Positions 7,959 to 16,764 of a DNA stretch of 62,418 bases are shown here, in pieces (positions within the stretch are counted from its first letter, which is position 1; the number at the start of each line of letters is the position of its first letter). The notes below the pieces were generated by a model. That model saw only the letters and a list, made by a program, of their open reading frames with translations, had not been told where the DNA came from and did not search any database. Origin of the DNA: CAYOXM01 sp964407925 (GTDB taxonomy: Bacteria; Patescibacteriota; Patescibacteriia; SG8-24); assembly GCA_964407925.1 (NCBI GenBank), contig CAYOXM010000006.1, positions 1-62,418 on the forward strand, written 5' to 3'. A program made the translations under genes and the position numbers.

Positions 7959-9014
7959 ATGAAGCCGCCAAAGGACACTCGGAATAAGGCTCCGCTCAGC
8001 CTCGCGACGCGACGCGCCGTCGTGGCTGGCGTGCTCTTCCTTGCGATGGTGGCGGGACTCCTGCTCATCAACGCCGTCAAGGACAATCTCGGTCTCGACG
8101 AGCGCCCGGTAGAGCTCGGCGCGACGTTCTCAAAGCCGTATGCGGAGAGCCTCGGCCTTGATTGGAAAAAGGTGTACGTCGAGACGCTCGATGATCTCGG
8201 CGTCCGTCGGCTGCGCATACCGGCGTACTGGAACGAGATCGAGCCCGAACCCGGCGTGTACAATTTCGCGACCATCGACTGGCTGCTCGACGAGGCGAAG
8301 AAGCGCGACGCGAAGGTGCTGCTCGCGGTCGGACGCAAGCTGCCGCGCTGGCCGGAATGCCACGTTCCCGCATGGACCGAGGGAATGGACGAGAGCCTCG
8401 TGCAGACGCGCGTGCTCGCGATGATGGAGGCGGTGGTCCGGCGGTATGCCGCGAGCGACGTCATTTACGCCTGGCAGGTCGAGAACGAGCCGCTCTTCGA
8501 GTTCGGCATCTGCCCGCCGCCGGACCGCGACTTCCTGAAGCACGAGGTCGCCGTCGTCCGCGCGCTCGACGACAGGCCGATCGTCATCACCGAGAGCGGC
8601 GAGCTTTCCGCGTGGGTGGGCGCGGCGAGCCTCGCCGACGTCGTCGGCGTCAGCACGTACCGCAACGTCTGGGACAAGTACATCGGCTACTTCTACTGGC
8701 CCGTCGGTCCGCGCTACTACACGCGCAGGGCGGAGGCGATCTCCACGCTCGTCGACGGCGTCATCGTCACCGAACTGCAGGCGGAGCCGTGGTTCACCGC
8801 TCCCGTCGCGTCCGTCGACCAGTCGAGCCAGAAGACGCTCATGAATCCCGCGCGCCTGCGCGACAACGTCGAGTTCGCCCGCCGCATCGGTTTTCCCGAA
8901 GTGTACTTGTGGGGCGTCGAATGGTGGTATTGGATGCGGCAGCACGGCAGCCCCGAGATGTGGAACGAGGGGCGGAATCTCATCCGCGCGTCAGTGCCGC
9001 CGGTGACGCCGTAA
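7959..9014 (+). CDS. membrane-anchored glycoside hydrolase, clan GH-A-like
   Basis: 351 residues with one N-terminal membrane anchor (about residues 23-43) and a TIM-barrel glycosidase-like domain outside. Features of clan A are an early RIPAYWNEIEPEPG strand, the acid/base Glu in WQVENEPLF (NEP motif) and a candidate nucleophile Glu in VTELQAEPW. I infer hydrolysis of a beta-linked glycan, target unknown. The ATG is seven nt from a TATACT box and lacks an SD, fitting leaderless expression. The stop TAA overlaps the ATG of the NlpC/P60 gene. Confidence 0.75.
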   Translation: MKPPKDTRNKAPLSLATRRAVVAGVLFLAMVAGLLLINAVKDNLGLDERPVELGATFSKPYAESLGLDWKKVYVETLDDLGVRRLRIPAYWNEIEPEPGVYNFATIDWLLDEAKKRDAKVLLAVGRKLPRWPECHVPAWTEGMDESLVQTRVLAMMEAVVRRYAASDVIYAWQVENEPLFEFGICPPPDRDFLKHEVAVVRALDDRPIVITESGELSAWVGAASLADVVGVSTYRNVWDKYIGYFYWPVGPRYYTRRAEAISTLVDGVIVTELQAEPWFTAPVASVDQSSQKTLMNPARLRDNVEFARRIGFPEVYLWGVEWWYWMRQHGSPEMWNEGRNLIRASVPPVTP

Positions 9015-9475
9015 TGTCCATGCCGATGAAATCAGCGAAGAACGCGGAGGACCTTCGGCGCCGGCTCGCCGCCGAGGCGTCGGCGCAGCTCGGCAAGCCT
9101 TACGTCTACGGGGCGCGATGGCAGGACGCGCCGAAGAAGTTCGACTGCTCGAGTTTCGCGCAGTACCTCTATAAGAAGATCGGCATCCGGTTGCCGCGCG
9201 TATCCATCGATCAGGCGGCCGGGGGCCGGCGCGTCCGCGCGACGGCCGCGGCGCTCAAGGTCGGCGACCTCATCTTCATCCGCGGGCGGAACGGAAGGTA
9301 CAACCGCCGCTTTCCGAAAGGCATCGGCCACGTCATCGTGGTGACCGGTCCGGACGAGGTGATTCACGCGCGGTATCGCAGGGAGCGAGGTCGTGACGGC
9401 GGATGCGTGGTCAGGCAGAAGTTGTCCCCGGTCCTGAGACGCAAGGACATAACTGTCATCAAGCGTTACCTCTGA
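9014..9475 (+). CDS. NlpC/P60 family cysteine peptidase
   Basis: 153 residues. The catalytic Cys lies in KKFDCSSFAQYL and the His in KGIGHVIVVTG, as in gamma-D-glutamyl-diaminopimelate endopeptidases that cut peptidoglycan stem peptides. I see no signal peptide, although Met codons at 9014, 9020 and 9026 are all possible starts. It overlaps the preceding glycosidase stop (TAATG). Coupled expression of a glycosidase and a peptidase suggests cell-wall turnover. Confidence 0.85.
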   Translation: MSMPMKSAKNAEDLRRRLAAEASAQLGKPYVYGARWQDAPKKFDCSSFAQYLYKKIGIRLPRVSIDQAAGGRRVRATAAALKVGDLIFIRGRNGRYNRRFPKGIGHVIVVTGPDEVIHARYRRERGRDGGCVVRQKLSPVLRRKDITVIKRYL

Positions 9476-9481
9476 AAACGA

Positions 9482-9506
9482 AAACGGGCCTCGCGGCCCG
9501 TTTTTT
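9482..9506. terminator. bidirectional intrinsic terminator
   Basis: ACGGGCC/GGCCCGT stem with loop TCGC, T-run to the right and A-rich flank to the left. It serves the NlpC/P60 operon (+) and the thioredoxin operon (-). Confidence 0.85.
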
Positions 9507-9515
9507 GGTTGTCGT

Positions 9516-10526
9516 TCAGCCGAAGGTGAACGCGTAACATTTGACGCCGGGTTCGAGAAACGTCAGCTCGAGCAGTTTTTCGCCGTAGTCGCCGCGTCCG
9601 TCGACGAGGTCGTACATCCGCCCCTCTTTCACGGTGACGACGGAGTCGGCACCGACGTCCGCGCCGCGCGACGCTTCGCCGAGCGGTTTGCCGTCAAGCG
9701 AAACGCGCACGCGCCGCTCCTTTCCCGCGCCGTCCATGACGAAGTGCACTTTCGACGCGCGGACACGATAGATGATTTTCGCGTCCGCTTCGCGCGCCGT
9801 CGCGCCGTCAATCGCGACCTCCCACGCGCCGACGAAATAAAAGACGTTCAGCGACGCGGCCTTCGGGGCGGTAAACCGCGTGACGACGCCGGGACGCACG
9901 GTTTCGGGGGAGCCGAGGTACTCCAGCCGGTCGAAGCCGAGGTAGGTCTCGGGGGAGCCGATCTTCTTGAAATCAATGGCATCGCCCACGGTCCCGCTCA
10001 CGCCGCCGGTCGTCGTCGTTCCCGCTTCGGCGAGGAGCGACTTGATGACCTCTTCGGAGTGGCCGTAATTCCCTTCGCCGAAGTGGTGGTAGCGCACGTC
10101 GCCTTTCGCGTCGACGAAGTAGTGCGCCGGCCAGTAATGGTTGCTGTAGGCGTTCCACGTCGCGTAGGCGTTATCCATCGCGACGGGATAGGCGATTCCG
10201 TACTTCTTGAGCGCCGCGTGGACGTTCGCGGCGTCTTTTTCGAATTCGAATTCCGGAGTATGGACGCCCACGACGACCAGACCCTTGTCCCCGTAGGTTT
10301 CATGCCATGCGCGGACGTAGGGGAGCGTGCGGACGCAGTTCACGCAGGAATACGTCCAAAAGTCGACGAGCACGACCTTTCCGGCGAGGCCGGCGATCGT
10401 CAGCGGGCCGCCGTTCAGCCACCGTTCGATGCCGACGAATTCGGGCGCGCGCCCCTCGACCGGCAGGCTCGCCGGATCGACCGGAACGCCGCCGGTCGCA
10501 CGGAAGAGGCGAGAAAGTATCCCCAT
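9516..10526 (-). CDS. thioredoxin-like protein, TlpA/DipZ C-terminal type
   Basis: 336 residues. An N-terminal redoxin domain (about residues 28-165) holds the redox pair CVNC in WTYSCVNCVRTLP and the cis-Pro loop WPAHYFV. A beta-rich C-terminal domain (about 190-336) resembles the extra domain of DipZ/CcdA-linked thioredoxins. There is no clear signal peptide or TM, so its compartment is uncertain. Its start lies five nt downstream of the CorC-like gene stop, in a three-gene run with a histidine kinase. Confidence 0.8.
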   Translation of the reverse strand: MGILSRLFRATGGVPVDPASLPVEGRAPEFVGIERWLNGGPLTIAGLAGKVVLVDFWTYSCVNCVRTLPYVRAWHETYGDKGLVVVGVHTPEFEFEKDAANVHAALKKYGIAYPVAMDNAYATWNAYSNHYWPAHYFVDAKGDVRYHHFGEGNYGHSEEVIKSLLAEAGTTTTGGVSGTVGDAIDFKKIGSPETYLGFDRLEYLGSPETVRPGVVTRFTAPKAASLNVFYFVGAWEVAIDGATAREADAKIIYRVRASKVHFVMDGAGKERRVRVSLDGKPLGEASRGADVGADSVVTVKEGRMYDLVDGRGDYGEKLLELTFLEPGVKCYAFTFG

Positions 10527-10531
10527 CGCCG

Positions 10532-11779
10532 TCAGGATTTCAGCGCCTCGTTGACGCTCTTGATCAGCCGTACGCGGAGAATGCGCCCGCGACTTACTTG
10601 TTCGACGACGGCCATCAGTCCGTCCGCCACCATGACCGGCTGGCCCTGCTTGGTCGCCTTGCCCGCCTTCTTTCGGACGAGCCGGCCGATGGTGCGCTCC
10701 TCGCCCTGCTCGATCTTCGTATTGAAGAAGCGGTTGATGTCGGGGATGTCGGTGTCGCCGTGGGCGATGATGGTGTGCTTGTCCACGCGCTTGATGACGT
10801 TTTCATCGACGTCGGACTCGTCGCTGATTTCGCCGACGAGCTCCTCGAGGAGGTCCTCGAGCGTGACGAGGCCGACGACGGCTTTCTCCCCGTTCACGAC
10901 GATCGCCATGTGCGTGCGCCGCCGTTTCATGTCGCGGAACAGGTCGTCGACGAGTTCCGTCTCCTTGACGAAGACGGGGGCCGCCATCACGTCGCGGAGC
11001 GTGAGCGGTTCCGCCGGCGCCGCCATCTTCGCTATCAGGTCCTTGATGTGCACGATGCCGACGATGACGTCGGGCGTCCCGTCGTACACGGGATAGCGGG
11101 AGAATCCGTGGCTGTTGATGACGGCTATCGCGTCCGCGAGCGGCTTGCGCGCGTCGAGGCAGATCATGAATTCCTTGGGCGTGAGGACATCGTTCGCGGT
11201 GATGTCGTTGAGGAGGAAGACGCGCTCAATGAGCTCCTTCTCGCCGCTCTCGACCGCGCCCGTCTTCACGCCGAGGTAGGTCATCGTCTTGATTTCCTCT
11301 TCGGTGACGACCGCTTCCGCCCCCTTCGACTTCACGAACAGCGCGACGAAACGGTCGATGAGCGCGATGAGCGGGCGCAGGACGACCGTGAGCGTATGGA
11401 CGGGACGCGCGACGGTAAGCGCCCACCATTCGACGTGGTTCGCCGCGTGCGACTTCGGAATCAGGTTTACGAAGATGAGCACGACGGTCGTCATCACGAC
11501 GGTCTCTATCGCGACGCCGGAGTCGCCCATGAGGTCGTGCGCGACGAGCGTCGCGAGCGACGCCGCCGCGATGTCGCAGACCGTCTGGCCGAGGAGAAGG
11601 GTGCCGAGGAGCGTCCGCACGTTCGAACGAAGCTTCGCCGCGACCGCCGCGCGCCGGTCGCCCCGCTTCACGAGCGTCTGGAGGCGGACTTCGCCGATCG
11701 ACAAGAGCGACGTCTCGGCGCCCTCAAAACAGGCGGCGACGGCCAAGAAAAAGACGATGGCGATGAGCATGGTCAGCAT
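10532..11779 (-). CDS. CNNM/CorC family membrane protein with CBS pair
   Basis: 415 residues: an N-terminal DUF21 (CNNM) transmembrane domain of about 130 residues with four hydrophobic segments, two CBS domains (about 200-320) and a C-terminal CorC/HlyC-type domain. Relatives are implicated in magnesium or cobalt efflux and sensing; the ligand here is not known. It lies 15 nt downstream of the sensor kinase and 5 nt upstream of the thioredoxin gene, so all three are probably co-transcribed. Confidence 0.88.
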   Translation of the reverse strand: MLTMLIAIVFFLAVAACFEGAETSLLSIGEVRLQTLVKRGDRRAAVAAKLRSNVRTLLGTLLLGQTVCDIAAASLATLVAHDLMGDSGVAIETVVMTTVVLIFVNLIPKSHAANHVEWWALTVARPVHTLTVVLRPLIALIDRFVALFVKSKGAEAVVTEEEIKTMTYLGVKTGAVESGEKELIERVFLLNDITANDVLTPKEFMICLDARKPLADAIAVINSHGFSRYPVYDGTPDVIVGIVHIKDLIAKMAAPAEPLTLRDVMAAPVFVKETELVDDLFRDMKRRRTHMAIVVNGEKAVVGLVTLEDLLEELVGEISDESDVDENVIKRVDKHTIIAHGDTDIPDINRFFNTKIEQGEERTIGRLVRKKAGKATKQGQPVMVADGLMAVVEQVSRGRILRVRLIKSVNEALKS

Positions 11780-11794
11780 GCGGTCGGTTCGGAT

Positions 11795-13288
11795 TTACGA
11801 TGATTTCGCCTGAGGCGCGCCCGTCTCGGATTTCTTTTCGGATGCCGCGGCGGGAGCGGCCGGAGCGGCGGGGGCCGCTTTCGCCGCTTGGACGATGGGG
11901 AGCAGCACGCTCATCTGCGTGCCGACCTTCTCGATGGAGTCGCAGAAAATCTTGCCCTTCATGTTCTCGACGATCTGCTTCGTGATCCAGAGGCCGAGGC
12001 CGGTGCCGGGGATGCCCGACGTCTGGTCCGTCTTCACGCGGTAGAATTTCTGGAACAGCTTCTCGCGCGCCTCAGCCGACATGCCGAGGCCGGTGTCGGT
12101 GGCCTTGATTTCGAGCATGTTGCCGTCCTTGACCTCGGTCGTGATGGTCACGCTGCCGGCCGGCGTGTACTTGATGCCGTTCGAGCACAGGTTGATGAGG
12201 ACCTGCCGGAGCCGCGCCCTGTCCACGCGGATCTTCGGGAGGGGCTGGACGGGTTTGCGATACTCGAAGGCGAGCTTCTTCTTTTCGGCCTCAAAATGCA
12301 ACTGCGTGACGATTTCCTCGATGAGCGGTTCGGGCTGCAGGTCCTCGAAGTCCATCTTCATTCGTCCCTGCTCGATGCGCGAAACGTCGAGAAGGTCTTC
12401 GACCAGTCCGGCGAGGTGCGTCGCGATCGCGAACGTCGTGCCCATGATCTGCTTCGGTTTCTCGTCCATTTTGCCGAAGGCGTCCTCGAGGAACAGCGAC
12501 AGGTAGCCGCGGATGGCGGTGATCGGCGCGCGCAGCTCGTGCGAGGCCATCGAGATGAAGTCGTCCTTCATCTGGTCGACCTCCTGCAGCTTCTTGTAGA
12601 GCGACGCGTATTGGAAGAGCCGGGTATTCGACGCGAGGATGAGGATGACGATGAGCACCGTGAACGACAGCCACACGTACGACCAGAACAGGTTGCTCCG
12701 CACGAGCTCGTCGATGACGTTGAGCGAGATTTTCGCCGAGAGCAGGTAGAGCTTCTCCCCGTTCGCGTCGTAGAGCGGCATCACGACGCCCCAGAACCGC
12801 TCGTCGCTCCGGGCTTCTTCCGCGGTGAGCTTCTGGTCGACGGCGGCGGAGCGCGGCGACTTGGTGAGATAGGCGATCGCCTGTCCGTCGTACCACGAGA
12901 GGATGTTCTGCCTGCCGTGCGCGGGCTGGCCGATGCCGTCCTTATACAGGCTCGCGAAGACGGAGAAGTCCTCGCCGTCCTTCTTCAGGATGTCGAGGCT
13001 TTTCACCTCGGGGAGCGTCGCTGCGACGTCCTCGAGCCGTTTCTGGAGCTTTTCCTGGTCGGCGAACAGGTCGGCGCTCGTCACGTTGAGCATCTTGCCG
13101 ATGATGAGCGCCGTGCGCTGGAGTTCGACGTCGACCGTCTTGCGGAAACGGTTCACGACGAAGAACGTGTTCAACACGATGGTGACGGGCACGAGGACGA
13201 TGAGCAGGACGGCATAGAGAATCTGCCAGTTCTTCTTCAAGAACATGGTGCTCGCCCCTACTTTCACCGGCGCTGCCGTCTTTTGCAT
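11795..13288 (-). CDS. membrane-bound sensor histidine kinase
   Basis: 497 residues. TM1 (about 22-46) and TM2 (about 200-220) flank an extracytoplasmic sensor domain. They are followed by a DHp domain with phospho-acceptor His250 (MASHELRAPI) and an HATPase with N box NLCSNGIKYT and G boxes DTGLGM and GTGLGLWI. The last 35 residues are Ala/Pro/Lys-rich and look disordered. No response regulator is next to it. The ATG lies six nt after TATGCT, so it may be leaderless. Confidence 0.9.
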   Translation of the reverse strand: MQKTAAPVKVGASTMFLKKNWQILYAVLLIVLVPVTIVLNTFFVVNRFRKTVDVELQRTALIIGKMLNVTSADLFADQEKLQKRLEDVAATLPEVKSLDILKKDGEDFSVFASLYKDGIGQPAHGRQNILSWYDGQAIAYLTKSPRSAAVDQKLTAEEARSDERFWGVVMPLYDANGEKLYLLSAKISLNVIDELVRSNLFWSYVWLSFTVLIVILILASNTRLFQYASLYKKLQEVDQMKDDFISMASHELRAPITAIRGYLSLFLEDAFGKMDEKPKQIMGTTFAIATHLAGLVEDLLDVSRIEQGRMKMDFEDLQPEPLIEEIVTQLHFEAEKKKLAFEYRKPVQPLPKIRVDRARLRQVLINLCSNGIKYTPAGSVTITTEVKDGNMLEIKATDTGLGMSAEAREKLFQKFYRVKTDQTSGIPGTGLGLWITKQIVENMKGKIFCDSIEKVGTQMSVLLPIVQAAKAAPAAPAAPAAASEKKSETGAPQAKSS

Positions 13289-13294
13289 GCGGGA

Positions 13295-13300
13295 AGCATA
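13295..13300 (-). promoter_or_regulatory. -10 box (TATGCT), probable leaderless promoter
   Basis: Minus-strand TGC-TATGCT ends six nt before the ATG at 13288. Confidence 0.55.
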
Positions 13301-13357
13301 GCATTTTTATCGACGCGCCGCCAGTCGCCCCGTCCGGTCGCGTCGCACCGTTTTTTC

Positions 13358-13386
13358 TTGAAGATTTGGCCGTTTTTTGGTATACT
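13358..13386 (+). promoter_or_regulatory. promoter TTGAAG-17-TATACT, leaderless
   Basis: A -35 TTGAAG (13358-13363), a 17-nt spacer, and TATACT (13381-13386) ending seven nt before the ATG at 13394. This is one of the two best-formed leaderless promoters in the window. Confidence 0.75.
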
Positions 13387-13393
13387 GTGCCTT

Positions 13394-14137
13394 ATGGAAG
13401 ACTCCCGTCGCCAACGGCTCGAGCGGCTGAAGGACGAATTCGTCTATGTCGCCGCGCATGAGCTCCGAAACCCGGTAGCCGCCATCAGGACCATCCTGAA
13501 CGTCATTTTTGACGACAAACGGTTTACCATCGACCCGCTGCTCCGCGAGTACCTCCTTAAGTTGCAGGAGGCAGACGACCGCCTGCTGCAGCTCGTCGAC
13601 GAGCTGCTCGAGGTCGCGCGCACGGAGGCGGGCCGGCTCACGGTGGCGCTGTCGCCGCAGGACGTCGCGGAGCACGTGAAAAGCGTTTTTGCGGAAATCC
13701 GCCCTGCCGCGCTCGCGAAAGAGGTCGAGCTCGTCTACGACCCGCCGCCCCAGCGGCCATACGTTCTCGCCGACGCCTCGAAGCTCAACGAGATCCTCGC
13801 GAATCTCGTCATCAACGCCGTGAAGTACAACGTCGTCGGTGGAAAGGTGACGGTCGCGCACGAGATGAAGGGGGACATGCTTCTCACGACGGTGACTGAC
13901 ACGGGAATCGGCATCAGCCCCGAGGACCTGCCGAATCTTTTCGTGAAGTTCTGGCGTTCCGAGGACATGGCCGTGCGTGAGCAGTCGGGCACGGGACTCG
14001 GGCTCTTCATCGTGAAACAGCTCGTCGAGCGCATGGGCGGCACGATCGAGGTGCGGTCGTCGCACGGCAAGGGTTCGACGTTTGCGTTCACCCTGCCCGT
14101 CGCGCGGGAACAGGCGAAGGAGCGAGGGGAAACGTGA
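13394..14137 (+). CDS. soluble histidine kinase
   Basis: 247 residues consisting of almost nothing but a kinase core: phospho-acceptor His22 in VAAHELRNPV, N box NLVINAVKYN, and G boxes DTGIGI and GTGLGLFIV. There is no membrane segment or sensor domain, so it is cytosolic and must take its signal from a partner. It is divergent from the membrane kinase at 11795-13288 with about 100 nt between the start codons, and the two cores are clearly related. No receiver-domain gene is adjacent. Confidence 0.9.
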   Translation: MEDSRRQRLERLKDEFVYVAAHELRNPVAAIRTILNVIFDDKRFTIDPLLREYLLKLQEADDRLLQLVDELLEVARTEAGRLTVALSPQDVAEHVKSVFAEIRPAALAKEVELVYDPPPQRPYVLADASKLNEILANLVINAVKYNVVGGKVTVAHEMKGDMLLTTVTDTGIGISPEDLPNLFVKFWRSEDMAVREQSGTGLGLFIVKQLVERMGGTIEVRSSHGKGSTFAFTLPVAREQAKERGET

Positions 14138-14144
14138 GGCGACG

Positions 14145-14172
14145 AAAAACGCGGCCCTCGGGCCGCGTTTTT
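14145..14172. terminator. bidirectional intrinsic terminator
   Basis: AAAAACGCGGCC/GGCCGCGTTTTT palindrome between convergent genes. Confidence 0.85.
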
Positions 14173-15053
14173 CATTCCGCGACGATCATCACCTTTTCGC
14201 CGTTCAGCACGTCGCCGCCGTTCCAGTCGTGCGCGGCGTCCATCAGGACGAGCTCGTCATAGACGTAGTCTTCCCCGAGCCTCGTGCCGGGGTCGTTCGT
14301 GACGAATCGGCCGTCGGCGTCGTAGCCCTTCACCACGAGCATGTGGTAGAGCGGCCCGCCGTTCTTGAAATTCGGGTTCATCAGCAGCTTGCCGGCGGTC
14401 GGCAGTATGACGAGCCGGCCGGCAGCGACCTGGCGGCGGATGTCGTTCGCCGACATGAGCGGCAGGACGTGGACGCCGTCGACGCCGAAGTGCCGGCGGA
14501 GGACGTCGGCGGTGCGTTCCGCGTCCGTGCTCTTGTAGTCGCCGTATTCCTTCGTTTCCCAGTCGACCGCCGCGAGCAGGCGGGCGTCCATCTCTTCCGG
14601 CGTCAGTGACGTCTCGCCGTCGAGGTAGGACTTTGCCATCACGAGCGCCGCTTCCTCGCAGGTGTCCTCGTGGACCTCGTCCCAGACCTTGAACGGCGCC
14701 TGCGGCACGAATACCACGCGGAGGTTGATCGACCGCGGCACGTCGTCCGGAATCGGCTCGCGGACGCGTTCGGGCTTCGGCGGTTCCGCCACAGAAGTGT
14801 CCGGCGCGGCGCCATCGCCCGGTCGCGCGGATTTCGGCTCAGGTTTTTTGGCGGGTTTCGGCGCGACGTACGCCGGCGGGGGAACGGACGCCTGCGCCCT
14901 CTTGAACTCCTCGCGCGTGACGGCTTTCGGTACCGGTCCGCGCTTCCATATTTGGTACTTGTCGCGAAGCGCGCCGCGGAACGCGAAGGCTGCGCCCGAC
15001 GCGGCGAGCCCGAGGACGACGGCAATGACGAGGATGTTTCGGGCGGCCTTCAT
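14172..15053 (-). CDS. C39-like (papain-fold) cysteine peptidase, exported
   Basis: 293 residues. An N-terminal signal or anchor segment (about 7-25) is followed by a Pro/Lys-rich linker (about 55-100) and a peptidase_C39_2-like domain. Its likely catalytic Cys is in HEDTCEEAAL, its His in GPLYHMLVVKGY, and its Asp/Asn in TNDPGTR. The target is unknown; relatives trim secreted peptides or act in the envelope. It has a canonical TTGACA promoter placed so that transcription begins at the start codon. Confidence 0.75.
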   Translation of the reverse strand: MKAARNILVIAVVLGLAASGAAFAFRGALRDKYQIWKRGPVPKAVTREEFKRAQASVPPPAYVAPKPAKKPEPKSARPGDGAAPDTSVAEPPKPERVREPIPDDVPRSINLRVVFVPQAPFKVWDEVHEDTCEEAALVMAKSYLDGETSLTPEEMDARLLAAVDWETKEYGDYKSTDAERTADVLRRHFGVDGVHVLPLMSANDIRRQVAAGRLVILPTAGKLLMNPNFKNGGPLYHMLVVKGYDADGRFVTNDPGTRLGEDYVYDELVLMDAAHDWNGGDVLNGEKVMIVAE

Positions 15054-15061
15054 GACCGTGG

Positions 15062-15090
15062 AGTATGCGTCGATGCGCGTGCCGTGTCAA
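15062..15090 (-). promoter_or_regulatory. promoter TTGACA-17-CATACT, leaderless
   Basis: Minus strand: perfect -35 TTGACA (15085-15090), 17-nt spacer, CATACT (15062-15067), then 8 nt to the ATG at 15053. Confidence 0.75.
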
Positions 15091-15109
15091 CGTCGCGCGG
15101 CCGATCGCT

Positions 15110-15139
15110 TATGACGCGAATACTGTAGCATGGTATAGT
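15110..15139 (+). promoter_or_regulatory. promoter TATGAC-18-TATAGT for the ferredoxin operon
   Basis: -35-like TATGAC (15110-15115), 18-nt spacer, TATAGT (15134-15139). A GTG at 15145 in frame with ferredoxin would be leaderless, but it would add 36 residues without family similarity. Confidence 0.5.
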
Positions 15140-15252
15140 GCGTCGTGGATAAGGAGAGGTATCGTCCCTGCCGCCCGCGCTTCGACCTACGGGGGTTGAC
15201 GCGGGCGGTTTCAGTCCGCAAGGTAGCGCATATATCAGCCTCAATTCCGACT

Positions 15253-15495
15253 ATGGCAGACAAGAAGCCGCTCAAGATTTCGAAGATCGTCATCGACCGC
15301 GACCTGTGCATCGGCGCGGCGACGTGCGTTACCATCGCGCCGGGGACGTTTCAGATGGACGACGAGAACAAGGCGGTGCTCGTCTCGCTCGAGGGCGATG
15401 CCGCGGAGACGGTCCTCATGGCGGCGGAGTCCTGCCCGACGAAGGCGATCTTCCTTTACGATGAGGACGGTCAGCAAATTTATCCGTACGCATAG
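15253..15495 (+). CDS. ferredoxin with three cluster Cys
   Basis: 80 residues of a single-cluster ferredoxin. Only three ligand Cys are visible: DLCIGAATC and ESCPTKA. The second Cys of the usual CxxCxxC is Ala. This pattern is known from [3Fe-4S] ferredoxins and some [4Fe-4S] forms with a non-Cys ligand. It is immediately followed by a flavin reductase, its probable partner. I chose the ATG at 15253 because homology starts there. Confidence 0.85.
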   Translation: MADKKPLKISKIVIDRDLCIGAATCVTIAPGTFQMDDENKAVLVSLEGDAAETVLMAAESCPTKAIFLYDEDGQQIYPYA

Positions 15496-15510
15496 GCGCG
15501 CATCCCGGCA

Positions 15511-16734
15511 ATGGAACGCTTCGACCACATCATCATCGGCGGCGGCGTCGCCGGCGTGACCGCGGCGGAGACGATTCGCGGGCGCGATTCCGGCGCGAGC
15601 GTGCTCGTCGCCGGCGAGGAGCGGCACGCGCTGTATTCGCGCGTCCTTTTGCCGCACGTCATCCGCGGAAAGACGGCGGAAGAGAAGGCGTTTTTGCGCC
15701 AGCCGGGCCATTTCGAGAAGCTCGGCATCGCGTACCGTACGGGGGTCGCGGCCGCCCGCGTCGATGCGCGCGCGAAAACGGTGACGTTTTCCGACGGCTC
15801 GTCCGCGTCGTACGGCAAGCTGCTCGTCGCGACGGGCGGCTCCGCCCGCCCGCTCGACGTTCCGGGCGCGAAAGAGGCGGGCTGCCTGCAGTTCCAGACG
15901 CTCGATGACATGCGCGCCATCGTCGCGAGCCGCGGTACGGCGTCCGCGCTCGTCTACGGCGGCGGGTTCATCGGCCTCGAGTTCGTCATGTCGTTCGTCC
16001 ATTTCGGAGCGCCAGTCACGGCGGTCATGCGCGGGGACGGATTCTTCTCCCGCGTGCTCGATGCCGACGGCTGCCGCGCGGTGACCGAGACCGCCGCGAA
16101 GAACGGCGTCACCGTCCGTACCCGCGCGACGATCAAGGCGATTGAGCTCGCCGGACCGCGTAAGATCGTGCATTTCGACCGCGGCGAACCGGTCGCCTGC
16201 CAGACCATGGCGACGGGCATCGGCATCGACCCGAACGTCGGCTTCCTCGCGGGGAGCGGCGTCGGTACCGGTTCCGGCGTGCTCGTCGACGACCGGCTGC
16301 GCTCCGAGACCGACGGGGTTTTCGCCGCCGGCGACGTCGCCGAATTTTTCGACGCGTCCGTCGGACGAAGGCATGTCGTGGGCAACTGGCAGAACGCGCT
16401 GCTGCAAGGGAAGGTCGCCGGCGAAAACATGACGGGCGGCGACAGGGCGTACGACGTCCTCACGTCCTACGCCATAACCTGCTTCGGCCTCCCCGTCGTC
16501 TTCATGGGGGCGACCGACGTCGTCGACGCGGAGCGCGTCACTCGACGGACCGACGCGGGGGCGTTTTTGCAGCTTTTCCTCCTCGGCGGTCGGGTCGTCG
16601 GCGCGACATGCGTCGGTCCGTTCGGCGACCGTGCCGCGGTTTCCCGCCTTATTTCCTCCCGGCAGCCGTTGACCCCGTCCGGGCTTTCGGCGCTCGCGGA
16701 CCCGCGTCAGGACCTGGCCTCCCTTGCCCCATGA
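15511..16734 (+). CDS. FAD-dependent ferredoxin reductase-like oxidoreductase
   Basis: 407 residues of the two-dinucleotide-binding-domain flavoprotein family. The FAD motif is HIIIGGGVAGVTAAE at the N-terminus, the NAD(P) motif is VYGGGFIGLE near residue 150, and the second FAD motif is GVFAAGDVAEF near 275. There is no redox-active CxxC, which fits ferredoxin/rubredoxin reductases better than thioredoxin or lipoamide reductases. The gene starts 15 nt after the ferredoxin stop, making a two-component electron-transfer operon. The final electron acceptor is not encoded here. Confidence 0.85.
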   Translation: MERFDHIIIGGGVAGVTAAETIRGRDSGASVLVAGEERHALYSRVLLPHVIRGKTAEEKAFLRQPGHFEKLGIAYRTGVAAARVDARAKTVTFSDGSSASYGKLLVATGGSARPLDVPGAKEAGCLQFQTLDDMRAIVASRGTASALVYGGGFIGLEFVMSFVHFGAPVTAVMRGDGFFSRVLDADGCRAVTETAAKNGVTVRTRATIKAIELAGPRKIVHFDRGEPVACQTMATGIGIDPNVGFLAGSGVGTGSGVLVDDRLRSETDGVFAAGDVAEFFDASVGRRHVVGNWQNALLQGKVAGENMTGGDRAYDVLTSYAITCFGLPVVFMGATDVVDAERVTRRTDAGAFLQLFLLGGRVVGATCVGPFGDRAAVSRLISSRQPLTPSGLSALADPRQDLASLAP

Positions 16735-16752
16735 CGGACGGCACAGAGGCGG

Positions 16753-16758
16753 TATACT
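16753..16758 (+). promoter_or_regulatory. -10 box (TATACT), probable leaderless promoter
   Basis: TATACT ends six nt before the ATG at 16765. The -35 region is weak. Confidence 0.55.
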
Positions 16759-16764
16759 ACCCGC

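Noticed and set aside
15145..15252. Leaderless GTG start extending ferredoxin by 36 residues
   Set aside because: A TATAGT box is close, but the extension is basic, unlike ferredoxins, and homology starts at 15253.
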